Below, one piece after another: positions 26,610-35,873 of a stretch of 64,000 nucleotides of DNA. Within the stretch, counting starts at the first letter, position 1. Every line of letters begins with the position of its first letter. The stretch is from IMCC2047 sp041395865 (GTDB lineage Bacteria > Pseudomonadota > Gammaproteobacteria > Pseudomonadales > IMCC2047), in contig JAWKZQ010000003.1 in NCBI GenBank assembly GCA_041395865.1, positions 186,001 through 250,000 of the forward strand. The letters run 5' to 3'. The position numbers and the translations under genes were made by a program. The notes beneath the pieces are model-generated. The model did not search any database. It had not been told where the DNA came from and saw only the letters and a list, made by a program, of their open reading frames with translations.

Positions 26610-27713
26610 TCAATCCTGAGCTTTTAACGCTTCGGTAATCACTGCGCCGCCAAGGCAAATGTCGCCCTGGTAGAAAACCACCGACTGGCCGGGAGCGATG
26701 GCACGTTGGGGTTTATCGAAACGCACCAGGCATTGCTTGTTTTCCAGGACATCAACCTCGCAGTGCTGATCCTCCTGGCGATAGCGAATTTTCGCCGTGC
26801 AGCGGAACCGGGAGGCCGGGGGCTGGCCGTTGATCCAGGTGGCGCCTTCGGCGAGCAGAGCCGGTGCGAAAAGCGCTGGGTGATCTTTACCCTGTACCGC
26901 CAAGAGCTGGTTCGTTTCCAGGTTCTTTCCGGCCACATACCAGGGCGTTTCATCACGGCCCTGCATGCCGCCGATACCCAGCCCCTGGCGCTGGCCGATG
27001 GTGTGGTACATCAGCCCCTGATGGTGTCCGATCACCTCGTTTTCGGGCGTCACGATGTCGCCCGGCTGGGCAGGTATGTACTGTTGCAAAAAGTCGCGGA
27101 AGCGGCGTTCGCCGATAAAGCAGATGCCTGTACTGTCTTTTTTGTTATGGGTGATCAGGTCGTGCGCTTCGGCGATTTCACGCACCCGGGGTTTTTCCAG
27201 TTCGCCGACCGGGAACAGGGTTTTTGCCAATTGTTCTTCGGAAACGGCATGCAGGAAATAGCTTTGATCTTTATTATCATCCAGACCGCGCAGCAAATAG
27301 GTATGCTCGTCATCGCGACGCAGGCGTGTATAGTGGCCCGTGGCGATGTAATCGGCTCCGAGCATCTCGGCATATTCTAGAAAGGCTTTGAACTTGATTT
27401 CGCGGTTACAGAGGATATCCGGGTTGGGTGTGCGGCCGGCCTGGTATTCGTGAAGGAAATGCTCGAATACATTGTCCCAATATTCGGCCGCGAAATTGGC
27501 GGTGTGCAGCCGGATGCCCAGTTTATCGCAAACCGATTGGGCATCGGCCAGGTCCTCTTTCGCGGTACAGTATTCGGTACCGTCATCCTCGTCCCAGTTC
27601 TTCATGAACAGGCCTTCAACCTGATAGCCTTGCTCCATCAGCAAAAGGGCGGAAACGGAGGAATCGACCCCTCCCGACATACCGACGATGACGCGAATCT
27701 GAGAATTATCCAT
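26610..27713 (-). CDS. mnmA: tRNA 2-thiouridine synthase MnmA
   Basis: The 367-residue enzyme thiolates uridine 34 of the Lys, Glu and Gln tRNAs. It shows the PP-loop GMSGGVDSSV (11-20), the catalytic cysteine C102 in DILCNREIKF and the persulfide cysteine C198 in TGICFIGERRF. GRTPNPDIL and MYHTIGQRQGLGIGG are family-typical. The ATG follows AAAGGTC. It lies between nudJ and hflD as in E. coli. Confidence 0.96.
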   Translation of the reverse strand: MDNSQIRVIVGMSGGVDSSVSALLLMEQGYQVEGLFMKNWDEDDGTEYCTAKEDLADAQSVCDKLGIRLHTANFAAEYWDNVFEHFLHEYQAGRTPNPDILCNREIKFKAFLEYAEMLGADYIATGHYTRLRRDDEHTYLLRGLDDNKDQSYFLHAVSEEQLAKTLFPVGELEKPRVREIAEAHDLITHNKKDSTGICFIGERRFRDFLQQYIPAQPGDIVTPENEVIGHHQGLMYHTIGQRQGLGIGGMQGRDETPWYVAGKNLETNQLLAVQGKDHPALFAPALLAEGATWINGQPPASRFRCTAKIRYRQEDQHCEVDVLENKQCLVRFDKPQRAIAPGQSVVFYQGDICLGGAVITEALKAQD

Positions 27714-27821
27714 GACCTTTGGCAATAGCTTGCACCTGTAATGAGTACCTGAAAGCGAAGCGCGCTATTCTATCCCAGATCGGCTGACAAGCGAACCCGC
27801 TGCGAAGGGTTGCATCTGTCC

Positions 27822-28274
27822 TCATGTGCCGACGTGGGTGATGCTATCGAGCGGGATTCGTTTGCCTGACAGGTAATCCTCGATACAACTGACGACCATG
27901 GGGCTACGCAGCATCGCTTGCTGGCGTTTTACCTCCTCAAGGCTTAGCCAGTGTGCCTCAAGAATACCCTCGTCGAGTTGATAATCGGGTTCCCGCTGCA
28001 GTGCTTTGGCGGCAAATAGTGCCCTGAAATAGGTCGTGCCGTTATTGGGAGACGTATAGCAATAAAAGCCAACCAGGTATTCCAGTTCGACATGCCACCC
28101 GGTCTCCTCAAGGGTTTCACGCAGCGCCGCCTCAAACAGGGTTTCATTTTCGTCCACGTGTCCGGCAGGCTGGTTGAGTACAACGTCTCCGTCTGAAATT
28201 TCTTTAACCATCAAAAACTTACCGTCGCTTTCTACAATCGTTGCGACGGTCAGGTGTGGGTACCAGGGCGTCAT
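27822..28274 (-). CDS. nudJ: NudJ-type Nudix hydrolase
   Basis: This 150-residue Nudix protein has the complete box: GHVDENETLFEAALRETLEETGW provides the G-x5-E-x7-RE-x2-EE pattern. The N-terminus YPHLTVATIVESDGKFLMV and the core LNQPAGH match E. coli NudJ, which hydrolyses nucleoside tri- and diphosphates and hydroxymethylpyrimidine pyrophosphate. The start overlaps the rluE stop by four bases (ATGA), so the two genes are coupled. Confidence 0.9.
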   Translation of the reverse strand: MTPWYPHLTVATIVESDGKFLMVKEISDGDVVLNQPAGHVDENETLFEAALRETLEETGWHVELEYLVGFYCYTSPNNGTTYFRALFAAKALQREPDYQLDEGILEAHWLSLEEVKRQQAMLRSPMVVSCIEDYLSGKRIPLDSITHVGT

Positions 28275-28963
28275 CGTTTCTTGGTCCTATTCGCGGCTTT
28301 TCGGCCGTAAGTCTTTTTGCCGGTATTGGGTCTGTTTATTTTTTCTCGTTTGTTGACGGGTCGGGCTCGCCTTGTTTGGTTGGGCGTTGGGCGTGTATCA
28401 GCGGTTCGATTCGGGGCATCAACCTCCAATACCTGAAACTCGCCGGGCTGGAGATTGTCCAGTCGCCATTGCCCGATGGCTACGCGAACTAATCGCAGCG
28501 TGGGATAGCCAACGGCGGCGGTCATTCGGCGTACCTGGCGGTTGCGCCCCTCCGTGATCTTGATTTCGAGCCAACTGGTCGGGATTTGAGCGCGATAACG
28601 AACAGGCGGATTACGGGGCCATAACATCAACTCCGACTCCTTGAGTTGTTTGGCTTTGGCCGGGCGGGTGAGGCCGTCATTCAGCTCGACACCCCGGCGT
28701 AGCTGTTGTAATGCCTCGTCGCTTATTTCGCCCTCAACCTGAACCCAGTAGGTCTTTTCCAGTTTGTGGTTAGGGTGAGCGATCTGGTGTTGAAGTTGCC
28801 CATCGTCCGTCAGCAACAGCAACCCCTCGGAGTTGTAATCGAGGCGGCCAGCCGCATACACATCGGTTTGTTTGATATAGCTGGCCAGCGTTGGCCGCCC
28901 CTTATCGTCGGTGAACTGGGTCAAGACGTTGTAGGGTTTGTTGAAAAGAATCAGTGTGCTCAT
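28271..28963 (-). CDS. rluE: RluE, 23S rRNA pseudouridine synthase
   Basis: This 230-residue enzyme of the RsuA/RluB family has the catalytic aspartate in AAGRLDYNSEGLLLLT, the start LILFNKPYNVLTQFTDD and ITEGRNRQVRRMTAAVGYPTLRLVR. E. coli RluE modifies U2457 of 23S rRNA. After residue 190 there is a basic low-complexity tail (TRRARPVNKREKINRPNTG...) that is likely disordered and may bind RNA. It heads the rluE-nudJ-mnmA-hflD-purB order. Confidence 0.92.
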   Translation of the reverse strand: MSTLILFNKPYNVLTQFTDDKGRPTLASYIKQTDVYAAGRLDYNSEGLLLLTDDGQLQHQIAHPNHKLEKTYWVQVEGEISDEALQQLRRGVELNDGLTRPAKAKQLKESELMLWPRNPPVRYRAQIPTSWLEIKITEGRNRQVRRMTAAVGYPTLRLVRVAIGQWRLDNLQPGEFQVLEVDAPNRTADTRPTPNQTRRARPVNKREKINRPNTGKKTYGRKAANRTKKR

Positions 28964-29078
28964 GGACGCATGATGGTATAGCCGGGCACTAATAACAACT
29001 GCTTTAAGGCGCTATTGGCAAAAGCTAAAATACTAACGTTAATTATCGAAAGGTTAGCTAACTATTTGAATAATAATT

Positions 29079-30191
29079 TTATTTGTCAGGTAATTTATCG
29101 TGATTGCTGAGTGGTAGCGCATCCTCGTCGTTTACCCCTTTATTCTGCAGTTTTTCCTCCGCCCAGCGGCGGTCGCTATCGTCCGGGTGAAGACTGCGTT
29201 CCCCGTTATGCTTTTCTGGCAGGTAAACAAGGTGCGTCAGCAGTGCAAAGTGATCGGAGCCCGTGATCGGTAAACGCTTGATACTCCGCACCCTAAAATG
29301 GTGGCTGTGGAACAAATGATCCAGGGGCCAGCGAATGAAGAAATAACCGGCATGAAACGTGTTAAACATTCCGCGCCCGATTCGCGGGTCCAGCAGTCCG
29401 CTGATTTTCCGGAATAAACGCGTGGTGTGCGACCAGGCCACATCATTTAGATCGCCGGTAACGATGACCGGCTGCTTGTGTTTTACGACCTGTTTGGCAA
29501 TGAGCAGAAGTTCAGCATCACGCTCTGCGGATTCTTCATTTTCAACGGGGCTCGGCGGTGCGGGATGCAAAAAATGCACATAAACGGAATCGCCGGAGGC
29601 AAGGGTAAAGGAGCCGTGCATGGAAGGGACATGGGGTTCGACCAGGTATTCAACCTGGCTGTCGGAAATTTCGAATCGCGAATAGACGTGCATGCCATAG
29701 AGATTATCCAGCGGACACTTGATCGCGAAAGGGTATTTATTCCCTAGCTTATCGAGCTGCTCCTGCCACCACTGGTTTGACTCCAGGGTCACCAGGATAT
29801 CGGGTGCATGTTGTTGTACCGAGGCAATCAGGTCTTCGGCTTCGGTATTGGTCATCAGCACGTTAGCCGTCATAATTTTGAATGCCTGTGGTTCCCTGGC
29901 CTGGTTGCTGGAGGCTGATTTGACTTCTACCGGATAAAAGCGGGTGTAGGGTAATATCCACCAGGCCTGGTAAACCAGGCAGGAAACCGTGATAAGGACC
30001 GAAAGCAGCGGCAAGGGCTGAGCCAGGTCCAGGGCCAGAAGTTCCAGCGTCAGGAGGGCTACTGCAAGGATAAAAAACTGCAGGCGAGGAAAATCCAGGC
30101 CACGTACCCACCAGGCTTCATGGCGCCAAACGGGTAGCAAGGTTGCCGACAATAGCAGCACGCTTAACAGTACAATAATGCTATCGAACAT
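29079..30191 (-). CDS. Membrane-anchored endonuclease/exonuclease/phosphatase family protein
   Basis: The 370-residue protein has two or three N-terminal membrane helices (about 3-25, 35-60 and 62-80) and an EEP domain from about 105. Motifs are KIMTANVLMTN (Asn), VTLESNQWW (metal Glu), VHFLHPAP, the catalytic VTGDLNDVAWS and the terminal SDHFALLTHL. The catalytic domain would face the periplasm in a YafD-like arrangement. The acidic, hydrophilic last 40 residues look disordered. The substrate is unknown. It is a single gene with a weak ribosome site. Confidence 0.8.
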   Translation of the reverse strand: MFDSIIVLLSVLLLSATLLPVWRHEAWWVRGLDFPRLQFFILAVALLTLELLALDLAQPLPLLSVLITVSCLVYQAWWILPYTRFYPVEVKSASSNQAREPQAFKIMTANVLMTNTEAEDLIASVQQHAPDILVTLESNQWWQEQLDKLGNKYPFAIKCPLDNLYGMHVYSRFEISDSQVEYLVEPHVPSMHGSFTLASGDSVYVHFLHPAPPSPVENEESAERDAELLLIAKQVVKHKQPVIVTGDLNDVAWSHTTRLFRKISGLLDPRIGRGMFNTFHAGYFFIRWPLDHLFHSHHFRVRSIKRLPITGSDHFALLTHLVYLPEKHNGERSLHPDDSDRRWAEEKLQNKGVNDEDALPLSNHDKLPDK

Positions 30192-30281
30192 CGCTCAATT
30201 CAGGCATGATGCCTCCTGCGTTCAGGTTGTCCGGATGTCCTTCAATTTAACCTAACCTGGCATCAGGCTAAAGTGATTCCC

Positions 30282-30680
30282 ATGCAAAACCCCTCGAATA
30301 CCCACAGTAAACTTATCGGCTATATTCTCTGGATTTTTGGCTTTATGGGCGCGCACCGTTTTTACTATGGACGGCCTTTAAGCGGTACCTTGTATTTTTT
30401 CACCCTGGGTCTTTTCCTTATCGGTTGGATTGTTGACCTGTTTTTGATTCCCGCAATGGATCGCGATGCCGATTTGAGATTTCGACCGGGCCTTAAGGAC
30501 TACAATATCACCTGGATTCTTATGACCTTTCTTGGCATCTTTGGCGCACACCGTCTTTACCTTGGGAAATGGGTCACCGCGATTATCTGGTTTTTTACCG
30601 GCGGACTTTTCCTGATCGGCTACCTCTATGATTATTGGACGTTGAATGACCAGATTGATGAAGTGAATCGCACCGCCTAG
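30282..30680 (+). CDS. Protein with two tandem TM2 domains
   Basis: The 132-residue membrane protein contains the TM2 unit twice: LWIFGFMGAHRFYYGRPLSGTLYFFTLGLFLIGWIVDLF and FLGIFGAHRLYLGKWVTAIIWFFTGGLFLIGYLYDYW. Each unit is two helices around a GxxGAHRxYxG turn. The function of TM2 proteins in bacteria is unknown. The ATG was chosen over a GTG three codons upstream. The psiE-like gene follows 32 bases later on the same strand. Confidence 0.8.
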   Translation: MQNPSNTHSKLIGYILWIFGFMGAHRFYYGRPLSGTLYFFTLGLFLIGWIVDLFLIPAMDRDADLRFRPGLKDYNITWILMTFLGIFGAHRLYLGKWVTAIIWFFTGGLFLIGYLYDYWTLNDQIDEVNRTA

Positions 30681-30712
30681 TCAAACCTTCTACTAATTGC
30701 CCTCGGGAAAAC

Positions 30713-31162
30713 ATGAAAAGCGAACACCTGCAAAAGCTGTTTGATAAAACCGTTAACATCGTTTTTGGCCTCATCCTGGTTTTTATCATTGCCGGGATCG
30801 GAATCGGTGCCGTTCAGTTGATTAAATCCGTTTGGGTGCTGTTTCGCTTTGAAGGCATTACAGGTCATTACATCGACATTATTACCGATGTCCTGACGCT
30901 CTACGTTTTGGTGGAGCTGTCCCGTTCGTTGGTTGAGTATTTCAGGTGCAACCGGCTTCGTATGACCTATATCGTCGATGCCGCGATCATCTTTATCATT
31001 CGTGAAGTGCTCATTAATCTCTTTAAGCATGAAATTAAACCGGAAATGCTGTACGCAATTTCTGTGTTTTTGCTTGTGCTTGGTGCCTTGAGAATCGCCA
31101 GTATTATTGTGTTCCAGCGCGAGAAAAAAATGGCTCTCGATAGCGAGGCGGAAAAGCCCTAA
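30713..31162 (+). CDS. PsiE-like phosphate-starvation-inducible membrane protein
   Basis: The 149-residue protein has four predicted helices (about 15-40, 55-75, 88-105 and 110-130). ITDVLTLYVLVELSRSLVEYF and YIVDAAIIFIIREVLINLF are the family core. E. coli PsiE is induced by phosphate starvation; its function is unknown. It converges with the ion-homeostasis operon, which contains a Na/Pi carrier. This is suggestive, but no Pho box was identified. Confidence 0.75.
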   Translation: MKSEHLQKLFDKTVNIVFGLILVFIIAGIGIGAVQLIKSVWVLFRFEGITGHYIDIITDVLTLYVLVELSRSLVEYFRCNRLRMTYIVDAAIIFIIREVLINLFKHEIKPEMLYAISVFLLVLGALRIASIIVFQREKKMALDSEAEKP

Positions 31163-31184
31163 CTCTAATTGCGACGGAATGGCG

Positions 31185-32489
31185 TTACAGAAACTGCATC
31201 AACAGGGTTGCGATACCCAGAAATGAGAAAAACCCCGCTATATCCGTCACTGTCGTCAGGATGATAGAGGAAGACTGCGCCGGATCCTGCCCCAGCCTTA
31301 CCAGGGTAATGGGTACAACGGCGCCGGCAAACCCGGCCGCTATCATGGCAAGCACCATTGAAAGGCTGATAACTGCGACCAGCCCGAGTGAGCCACTCCA
31401 GACAAAAACGCCAATGCCGCAGGTCACCGCAATACATAACCCGTTGAGCAACCCGGCCCGCACTTCTTTAAACATAACGGTAAACCAGTCACGGATTGTA
31501 ATTTCGCGGAGTGCCAGGCCGCGCATTGTAACGGCCAACGCCTGGGCTCCGGCGTTTCCGGACTGACCTGCGACGACGGGCAATAAAACAGCCAAGGCCG
31601 TGAATTGGGCGATTGTGTTTTCAAAAATGCCGACCACGGATGCGGCTAAAAAAGCGGTCAGCAAATTAATCTGAAGCCAGGGCATTCTTTTTTTGACGGC
31701 GAACAAGGGTGTCGACAGGGCCCGTTCTTCCTTGCTTGCGCCAACCATTGTCTGGATATCGGCGGAGGTATCGTCCTGAACCGTTTGCAGGAGGTTGGCG
31801 TGGACGATGATTCCCAATAGAACACCGTTTATATCGACAACAGGCAAATCAAAAAGCGTACGGCTGGCAAAAATGGTCGCCACTTCCTCTTTGTCCGCCA
31901 GGGGTGAAATCGTTGCCCGCACAGGTTCCGACAGCGCACTCAGTGTTTCCTGGGGATCGGCCAATGCCAGGTCCTGCATCAGTACACGTGCCTCCAGGCG
32001 GCCCTCCGGATCAATTAAAAATAACGAGCGGGCCGTTTTCAGCCTTACCCCGCGTAAGGATTCAATCGCCTGTGCAACGCTCATGGCCCCCCGGTAGAAG
32101 GGAACCCGCGTGTCCATGAGGCGGCCCGCTGAATTCTCCGGGTAGCTCATCAGCCTGGACAGCTCTCGATTAACAGCGGGCTCAAGCTGCGCCAGTTTTT
32201 CTGCCACCTGAGTGTCGCTCATCTGCGATAAAACCTGTATGGCGCGATCTGGCGCAAGCCCTGTGAGCAAATCCTTACAAAGTGAGGCGGGCAGTTGCTG
32301 GGTGAGGGAGGCGGCGATCCGGGGCATCAGCTTTTCCCACACGGGAATTAAGATAGCCGCGGATTGGTTTTTGAGAAGCGGGATCACTTCGTCGATTTTT
32401 TTTGATTCGATATATTCAGCGGCATCAGCAGGAAAGGATTGTAAAAACCGTTGATTGAGTTTATCAACAAGGGCTGCTGTTTCAGTCAT
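31185..32489 (-). CDS. mgtE: MgtE-type magnesium transporter
   Basis: The 434-residue protein has the MgtE order: an acidic N-domain of helical repeats (about 15-125), a pair of CBS domains (about 130-260) and five membrane helices from about 280, with the pore motif LAVLLPVVAGQSGNAGAQALAVTMRG. MgtE is a gated magnesium channel whose cytosolic domains sense magnesium. The ATG follows GAGGTAGACAG. It is the last gene of the seven-gene ion operon, right after a soluble relative of its own sensor domains. Confidence 0.92.
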   Translation of the reverse strand: MTETAALVDKLNQRFLQSFPADAAEYIESKKIDEVIPLLKNQSAAILIPVWEKLMPRIAASLTQQLPASLCKDLLTGLAPDRAIQVLSQMSDTQVAEKLAQLEPAVNRELSRLMSYPENSAGRLMDTRVPFYRGAMSVAQAIESLRGVRLKTARSLFLIDPEGRLEARVLMQDLALADPQETLSALSEPVRATISPLADKEEVATIFASRTLFDLPVVDINGVLLGIIVHANLLQTVQDDTSADIQTMVGASKEERALSTPLFAVKKRMPWLQINLLTAFLAASVVGIFENTIAQFTALAVLLPVVAGQSGNAGAQALAVTMRGLALREITIRDWFTVMFKEVRAGLLNGLCIAVTCGIGVFVWSGSLGLVAVISLSMVLAMIAAGFAGAVVPITLVRLGQDPAQSSSIILTTVTDIAGFFSFLGIATLLMQFL

Positions 32490-32520
32490 GACTGTCTACC
32501 TCTTCAACAGGTGTTTTAAT

Positions 32521-33369
32521 CTAGCCCTGTTTGTGTTTTCCCTGGTTGGATGGCCGCGAAATACCGCCAACGACCTCGATAAAACCAATGAGCGAAACAA
32601 AAAAAGCCCGGCACATATGCGCCATCAGTGAAAACTTTTGTGGGCGTGGCGGTTCGTCTGCTTTTTTTCTTGTTCCTTCGATCAGCGCGCTATGGGTCAG
32701 AACGCCCAGCAGGAGATTGTTCGGCCCCGTCACGGGCAGTGAGGAAAAGTCGCTCCAACCTTCGAAATCAATAACTTCCCAAAGCGTTGCCCGCGCAGAA
32801 AGCGTTTTCAGGTCTTTGTGAACCAGGTTGATGAGCGGTTCCCGGGCATCGCTGGTGATAAGGCTGTTTATGTCGGCAAGGCCAATCAGGTGCTGGAACT
32901 CATCCACAACCAGTACGATACCGCCCAAGTGACTTTTTTGTTGCTGAATCAAGTCCAGGCAATCCGCAACCCGGCTATCGGGCGTAAAGTAGGGCATCGA
33001 TGTATCCATCCAGGCGCCGACAGTACTCACCGGATAGGTCAGTTTAAGCTTAAAGCCCCGGGCAATATCCGCTGGCATCTTCTGGATAATGTTTTCCCGG
33101 TGCTCGGCTCCCATGAGACGTAAAAGAATCTCGGCTTTATTGGGTGTCAGCGTACCGAGTATTTCGGCACTGAGGGGGCGGGGTAATTGGCACAGAACGC
33201 GAGTGGCAGGCCAGTTAGCCATTGCAGAAACCGCTGGCGTAACGATATCGACGGGGACCTTTTCCAAAAAAGCAGCGGCCTGTTCCGGCGATGCTTCCTC
33301 CAGGAGTCGTGCACAGGCCTGGGGCTGTTTTGCCAGAAAGGCCTGGCTCAATAATTCGGCATTATTCAT
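32521..33369 (-). CDS. Soluble MgtE-N/CBS-domain protein without a channel
   Basis: This 282-residue protein has the MgtE N-domain helical repeats (about 1-115; EQAAAFLEKVPVDIV, LSAEILGTLTPNKAEILLRLMGAE) and a CBS pair (about 120-235; MPYFTPDSRVADCLDLIQQ, LPVTGPNNLLLGVLTHSALI). It ends with one short hydrophobic segment (FFVSLIGFIEVVGG) instead of the five-helix pore. It may act as a magnesium- or nucleotide-responsive partner for the adjacent MgtE or for the mechanosensitive channel. The start overlaps the upstream mscS stop by eight bases, so the genes are coupled. Confidence 0.75.
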   Translation of the reverse strand: MNNAELLSQAFLAKQPQACARLLEEASPEQAAAFLEKVPVDIVTPAVSAMANWPATRVLCQLPRPLSAEILGTLTPNKAEILLRLMGAEHRENIIQKMPADIARGFKLKLTYPVSTVGAWMDTSMPYFTPDSRVADCLDLIQQQKSHLGGIVLVVDEFQHLIGLADINSLITSDAREPLINLVHKDLKTLSARATLWEVIDFEGWSDFSSLPVTGPNNLLLGVLTHSALIEGTRKKADEPPRPQKFSLMAHMCRAFFVSLIGFIEVVGGISRPSNQGKHKQG

Positions 33370-34201
33370 AGTTCGTATCATCCAGCAATACGGTGATAGG
33401 TTCTTCCTGGTAATACTTGGTGGGAATGGATGTTCTGCCTTCAGGTGTATCAAGAACAATGGTGGTGCTTGAAACCTCCAGGACGGTGCCTTCCTGCTGG
33501 CCAATACGCACTTTTTGCCCCGGTTCGATTAAATCGCGGATGTAATAGGCCGCAATTAGATTGCTGACAAAGGTTTTGCTGCCTAAGCCAAATGCAATTG
33601 CAAAACCAAGCAGTAATGAGGCCGAGGCGATGCCCAGCATGATGGTTATAAAGCTGACATCGATACCGAGCTGTTTAAGGCCGATAATCAGCGCGGTGAC
33701 GAAGGTAATTGCTTGGGCAATTTTTCCAATCAGTTCCACCTCGCTGAGTGAGGCCGATTGTGCGGCTGAAACCGCTAATTCACGCACCAGGCAGCTGAGA
33801 AGGTAGCCTGACAGTATGATGACACCGCCAAAGATGATGGCAGGCAGGAAGGTGACGATTTGTTCAAGCCAGGCAGCAACGCCCAGTAAACCGGCTACCC
33901 GCATCGCGGCGGTTAGAAAAAGGAACAGGGTGATCCAGAAAAAAACTGCTGCGACGAAACGGGTAATGCCGCTGGAAAAGCGAATGATCGCGCGCGGTCT
34001 GCCCGTTAAAACGCGGTCAAGAAAGCGGTTGAGGTAATTCAGTAATTTTACCGTGGCCACTTGGACGAAGCGGGCAACCAACCAGCCCAGAATCAGCAGG
34101 ATCAGGGCGCCGGCAATATTCGGCAGGTGCTGGATGATCTCATTGATTGATGAGGTTAATGCTTCTTCAGATTGCTGAGAAAACTCAGATGCTTTATCCA
34201 T
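33362..34201 (-). CDS. Small MscS-family mechanosensitive channel (second in operon)
   Basis: The 279-residue protein has conserved TM-helix repeats (IAGALILLILGWLVARFVQ, IVTFLPAIIFGGVIILSGYLLSCL) followed by the MscS pore-lining helix ASASLLLGFAIAFGLGSKTFVSNLIAAYYIRDLI and the beta domain PGQKVRIGQQEGTVLEVSSTTIVL. The C-terminal alpha/beta vestibule domain is missing, so it is shorter than typical MscS at the cytoplasmic side. It would open under membrane tension. It lies between the Na/Pi carrier and the CBS protein. Confidence 0.82.
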   Translation of the reverse strand: MDKASEFSQQSEEALTSSINEIIQHLPNIAGALILLILGWLVARFVQVATVKLLNYLNRFLDRVLTGRPRAIIRFSSGITRFVAAVFFWITLFLFLTAAMRVAGLLGVAAWLEQIVTFLPAIIFGGVIILSGYLLSCLVRELAVSAAQSASLSEVELIGKIAQAITFVTALIIGLKQLGIDVSFITIMLGIASASLLLGFAIAFGLGSKTFVSNLIAAYYIRDLIEPGQKVRIGQQEGTVLEVSSTTIVLDTPEGRTSIPTKYYQEEPITVLLDDTNYE

Positions 34202-34230
34202 TCGTTTATCCCAAAATAAAAGTCTGTCGG

Positions 34231-35868
34231 CTACAGGGGTTGTTTATCCGGCTCGGGTTGTTCCGTTTCTCTTTTTACCAGTGTGGCGATTAATCGTGCG
34301 GCTTTGAAATACTCTTTTGTCATGCTGTACAGGGCATTCAGTTGCCTCAAATAAGCATCCAGCAGCGCCGGCGTAATTTGCTGCCTTCTGAGTTCTTCGA
34401 CAAAAAATTGCCGGGTTGCTCGAATATTTTTTTTGAAATCTGAAAGTGCCGTTTTGAGCTGTTTTGCTGCCGTCGGGTCGATTTGCTGGACAGTGCTCTT
34501 TTCTATCAGTTGATTGCTGGATTCAAAAAGGGCCGTAACGGCTTTTCTTTGAGGCTCCGAGAGTGCGGGCAGGCGTTGAAACAGGGCAGCGGCCTCCCTT
34601 AAGGCTGTCAGGCTGTTGGTCAGGTAAATATTGGCCCGGATGACGTCATGGAAAGAGCTTGCAATGCTTTCCGGCAAGGGTTGTTGCGAGCACTGAACGA
34701 CATATTCGTTTACAGAGGCAATCAATGCCTTAATCGCCTTTTCCCTTTCTTCCAGTGACAGCCCCTCCTGATCGCTTTTCATGAGCACCGGCGCCATTTC
34801 GGAAAGCAAACGCTGTTGATCCAATAACGTAGCGTTCAGTGCCAGGTCGGGTAATGAAAGAATATTTTTGTCCAGGTGGTGAGGAATGGATAGCACCTTT
34901 TCCCTTGCCGTAAACAAGCCGCTTAACCAGCGGGTTAACCTTGATTCCAGCGGTAGCATGAGCAGCACACCGAGCAGGTTAAAACTGGTGTGGAAGAGTG
35001 CCAGCGAGATAGCCGGATTGGGCTCCAGGTTCAGCGACTCCTGAACCCAGTTGATCAGCATCAGGAAAGGCGAAAGCAAAGCGAGTGCGACAATGGCGGT
35101 AATCACGTTGAAGAGTACGTGCCCCATTGCTACCCGTTTTGCATTGGCTGTTGCCTTAAGCACCGCAATCAATGCGGTGACCGTTGTTCCAATGTTAGCG
35201 CCGATAACGGCAGCTGCGCCTGCCGATAAGGGCAATAAACCGGCAGACACAGCGGTTAAGACCACCGCCAGGGCCGCACTTGACGACTGCATGGTTGCCG
35301 TTAGGAAAAGGCCTATCAAGACCATCAGTAACACGTTCAGGAGACCGCCGCCGGACAGGATGCTCAGATCCACAACCTGGTCGATATTGGCGAAGGCCCC
35401 CTGCAGGTTTTGCAACCCCAAAAAAAGCAGCCCTAAGCCCGCCATGGCCCCGCCTAAGGAGCGGCCTCTGATATTGCTGGCAAAAAGATGCAGGATTGCA
35501 CCGATGCCAACGGCGGGAAGGGCGAGAACCTCGATGTTAAATTTGAAGCCAATCAGGGCCACAATCCAGGCCGTCATGCTGGTACCGACATTGCTGCCAA
35601 AAACTATCCACAGGGCCCTTGAGAGGTCGAGCAGTCCAGCATTGATAAAGCCAATCACCGAAACCGTCACCGCACTGGAAGACTGGACAACGGCAGTGAG
35701 GGTGAAACCTGAAAAGAAGGAGCGGGTCGGGGTGATGGTCCAGCTGGAAAGGATACGCTCCAGGGCGTTACCGCCAGCCAGCTTTAACCCCTCAGTCAGC
35801 AGCCACATGCCCAGTAAAAAGAGGCCCAGACCTCCAAGAAACTGTGTCGATGCGGCCCAGGAAATCAT
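34231..35868 (-). CDS. Na+/phosphate cotransporter with a C-terminal PhoU-like domain
   Basis: The 545-residue protein has the NptA/YjbB layout: two inverted repeats, each with a QSSSA signature (TAVVQSSSAVTVSVIGF and TATMQSSSAALAVVLTA) and a GSNVGTS/GANIGTT helix. About 200 cytoplasmic residues that form PhoU-like helical bundles follow. It would import or export phosphate coupled to sodium. It starts five bases after the stop of the first MscS gene. Confidence 0.88.
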   Translation of the reverse strand: MISWAASTQFLGGLGLFLLGMWLLTEGLKLAGGNALERILSSWTITPTRSFFSGFTLTAVVQSSSAVTVSVIGFINAGLLDLSRALWIVFGSNVGTSMTAWIVALIGFKFNIEVLALPAVGIGAILHLFASNIRGRSLGGAMAGLGLLFLGLQNLQGAFANIDQVVDLSILSGGGLLNVLLMVLIGLFLTATMQSSSAALAVVLTAVSAGLLPLSAGAAAVIGANIGTTVTALIAVLKATANAKRVAMGHVLFNVITAIVALALLSPFLMLINWVQESLNLEPNPAISLALFHTSFNLLGVLLMLPLESRLTRWLSGLFTAREKVLSIPHHLDKNILSLPDLALNATLLDQQRLLSEMAPVLMKSDQEGLSLEEREKAIKALIASVNEYVVQCSQQPLPESIASSFHDVIRANIYLTNSLTALREAAALFQRLPALSEPQRKAVTALFESSNQLIEKSTVQQIDPTAAKQLKTALSDFKKNIRATRQFFVEELRRQQITPALLDAYLRQLNALYSMTKEYFKAARLIATLVKRETEQPEPDKQPL

Positions 35869-35873
35869 CGTGG

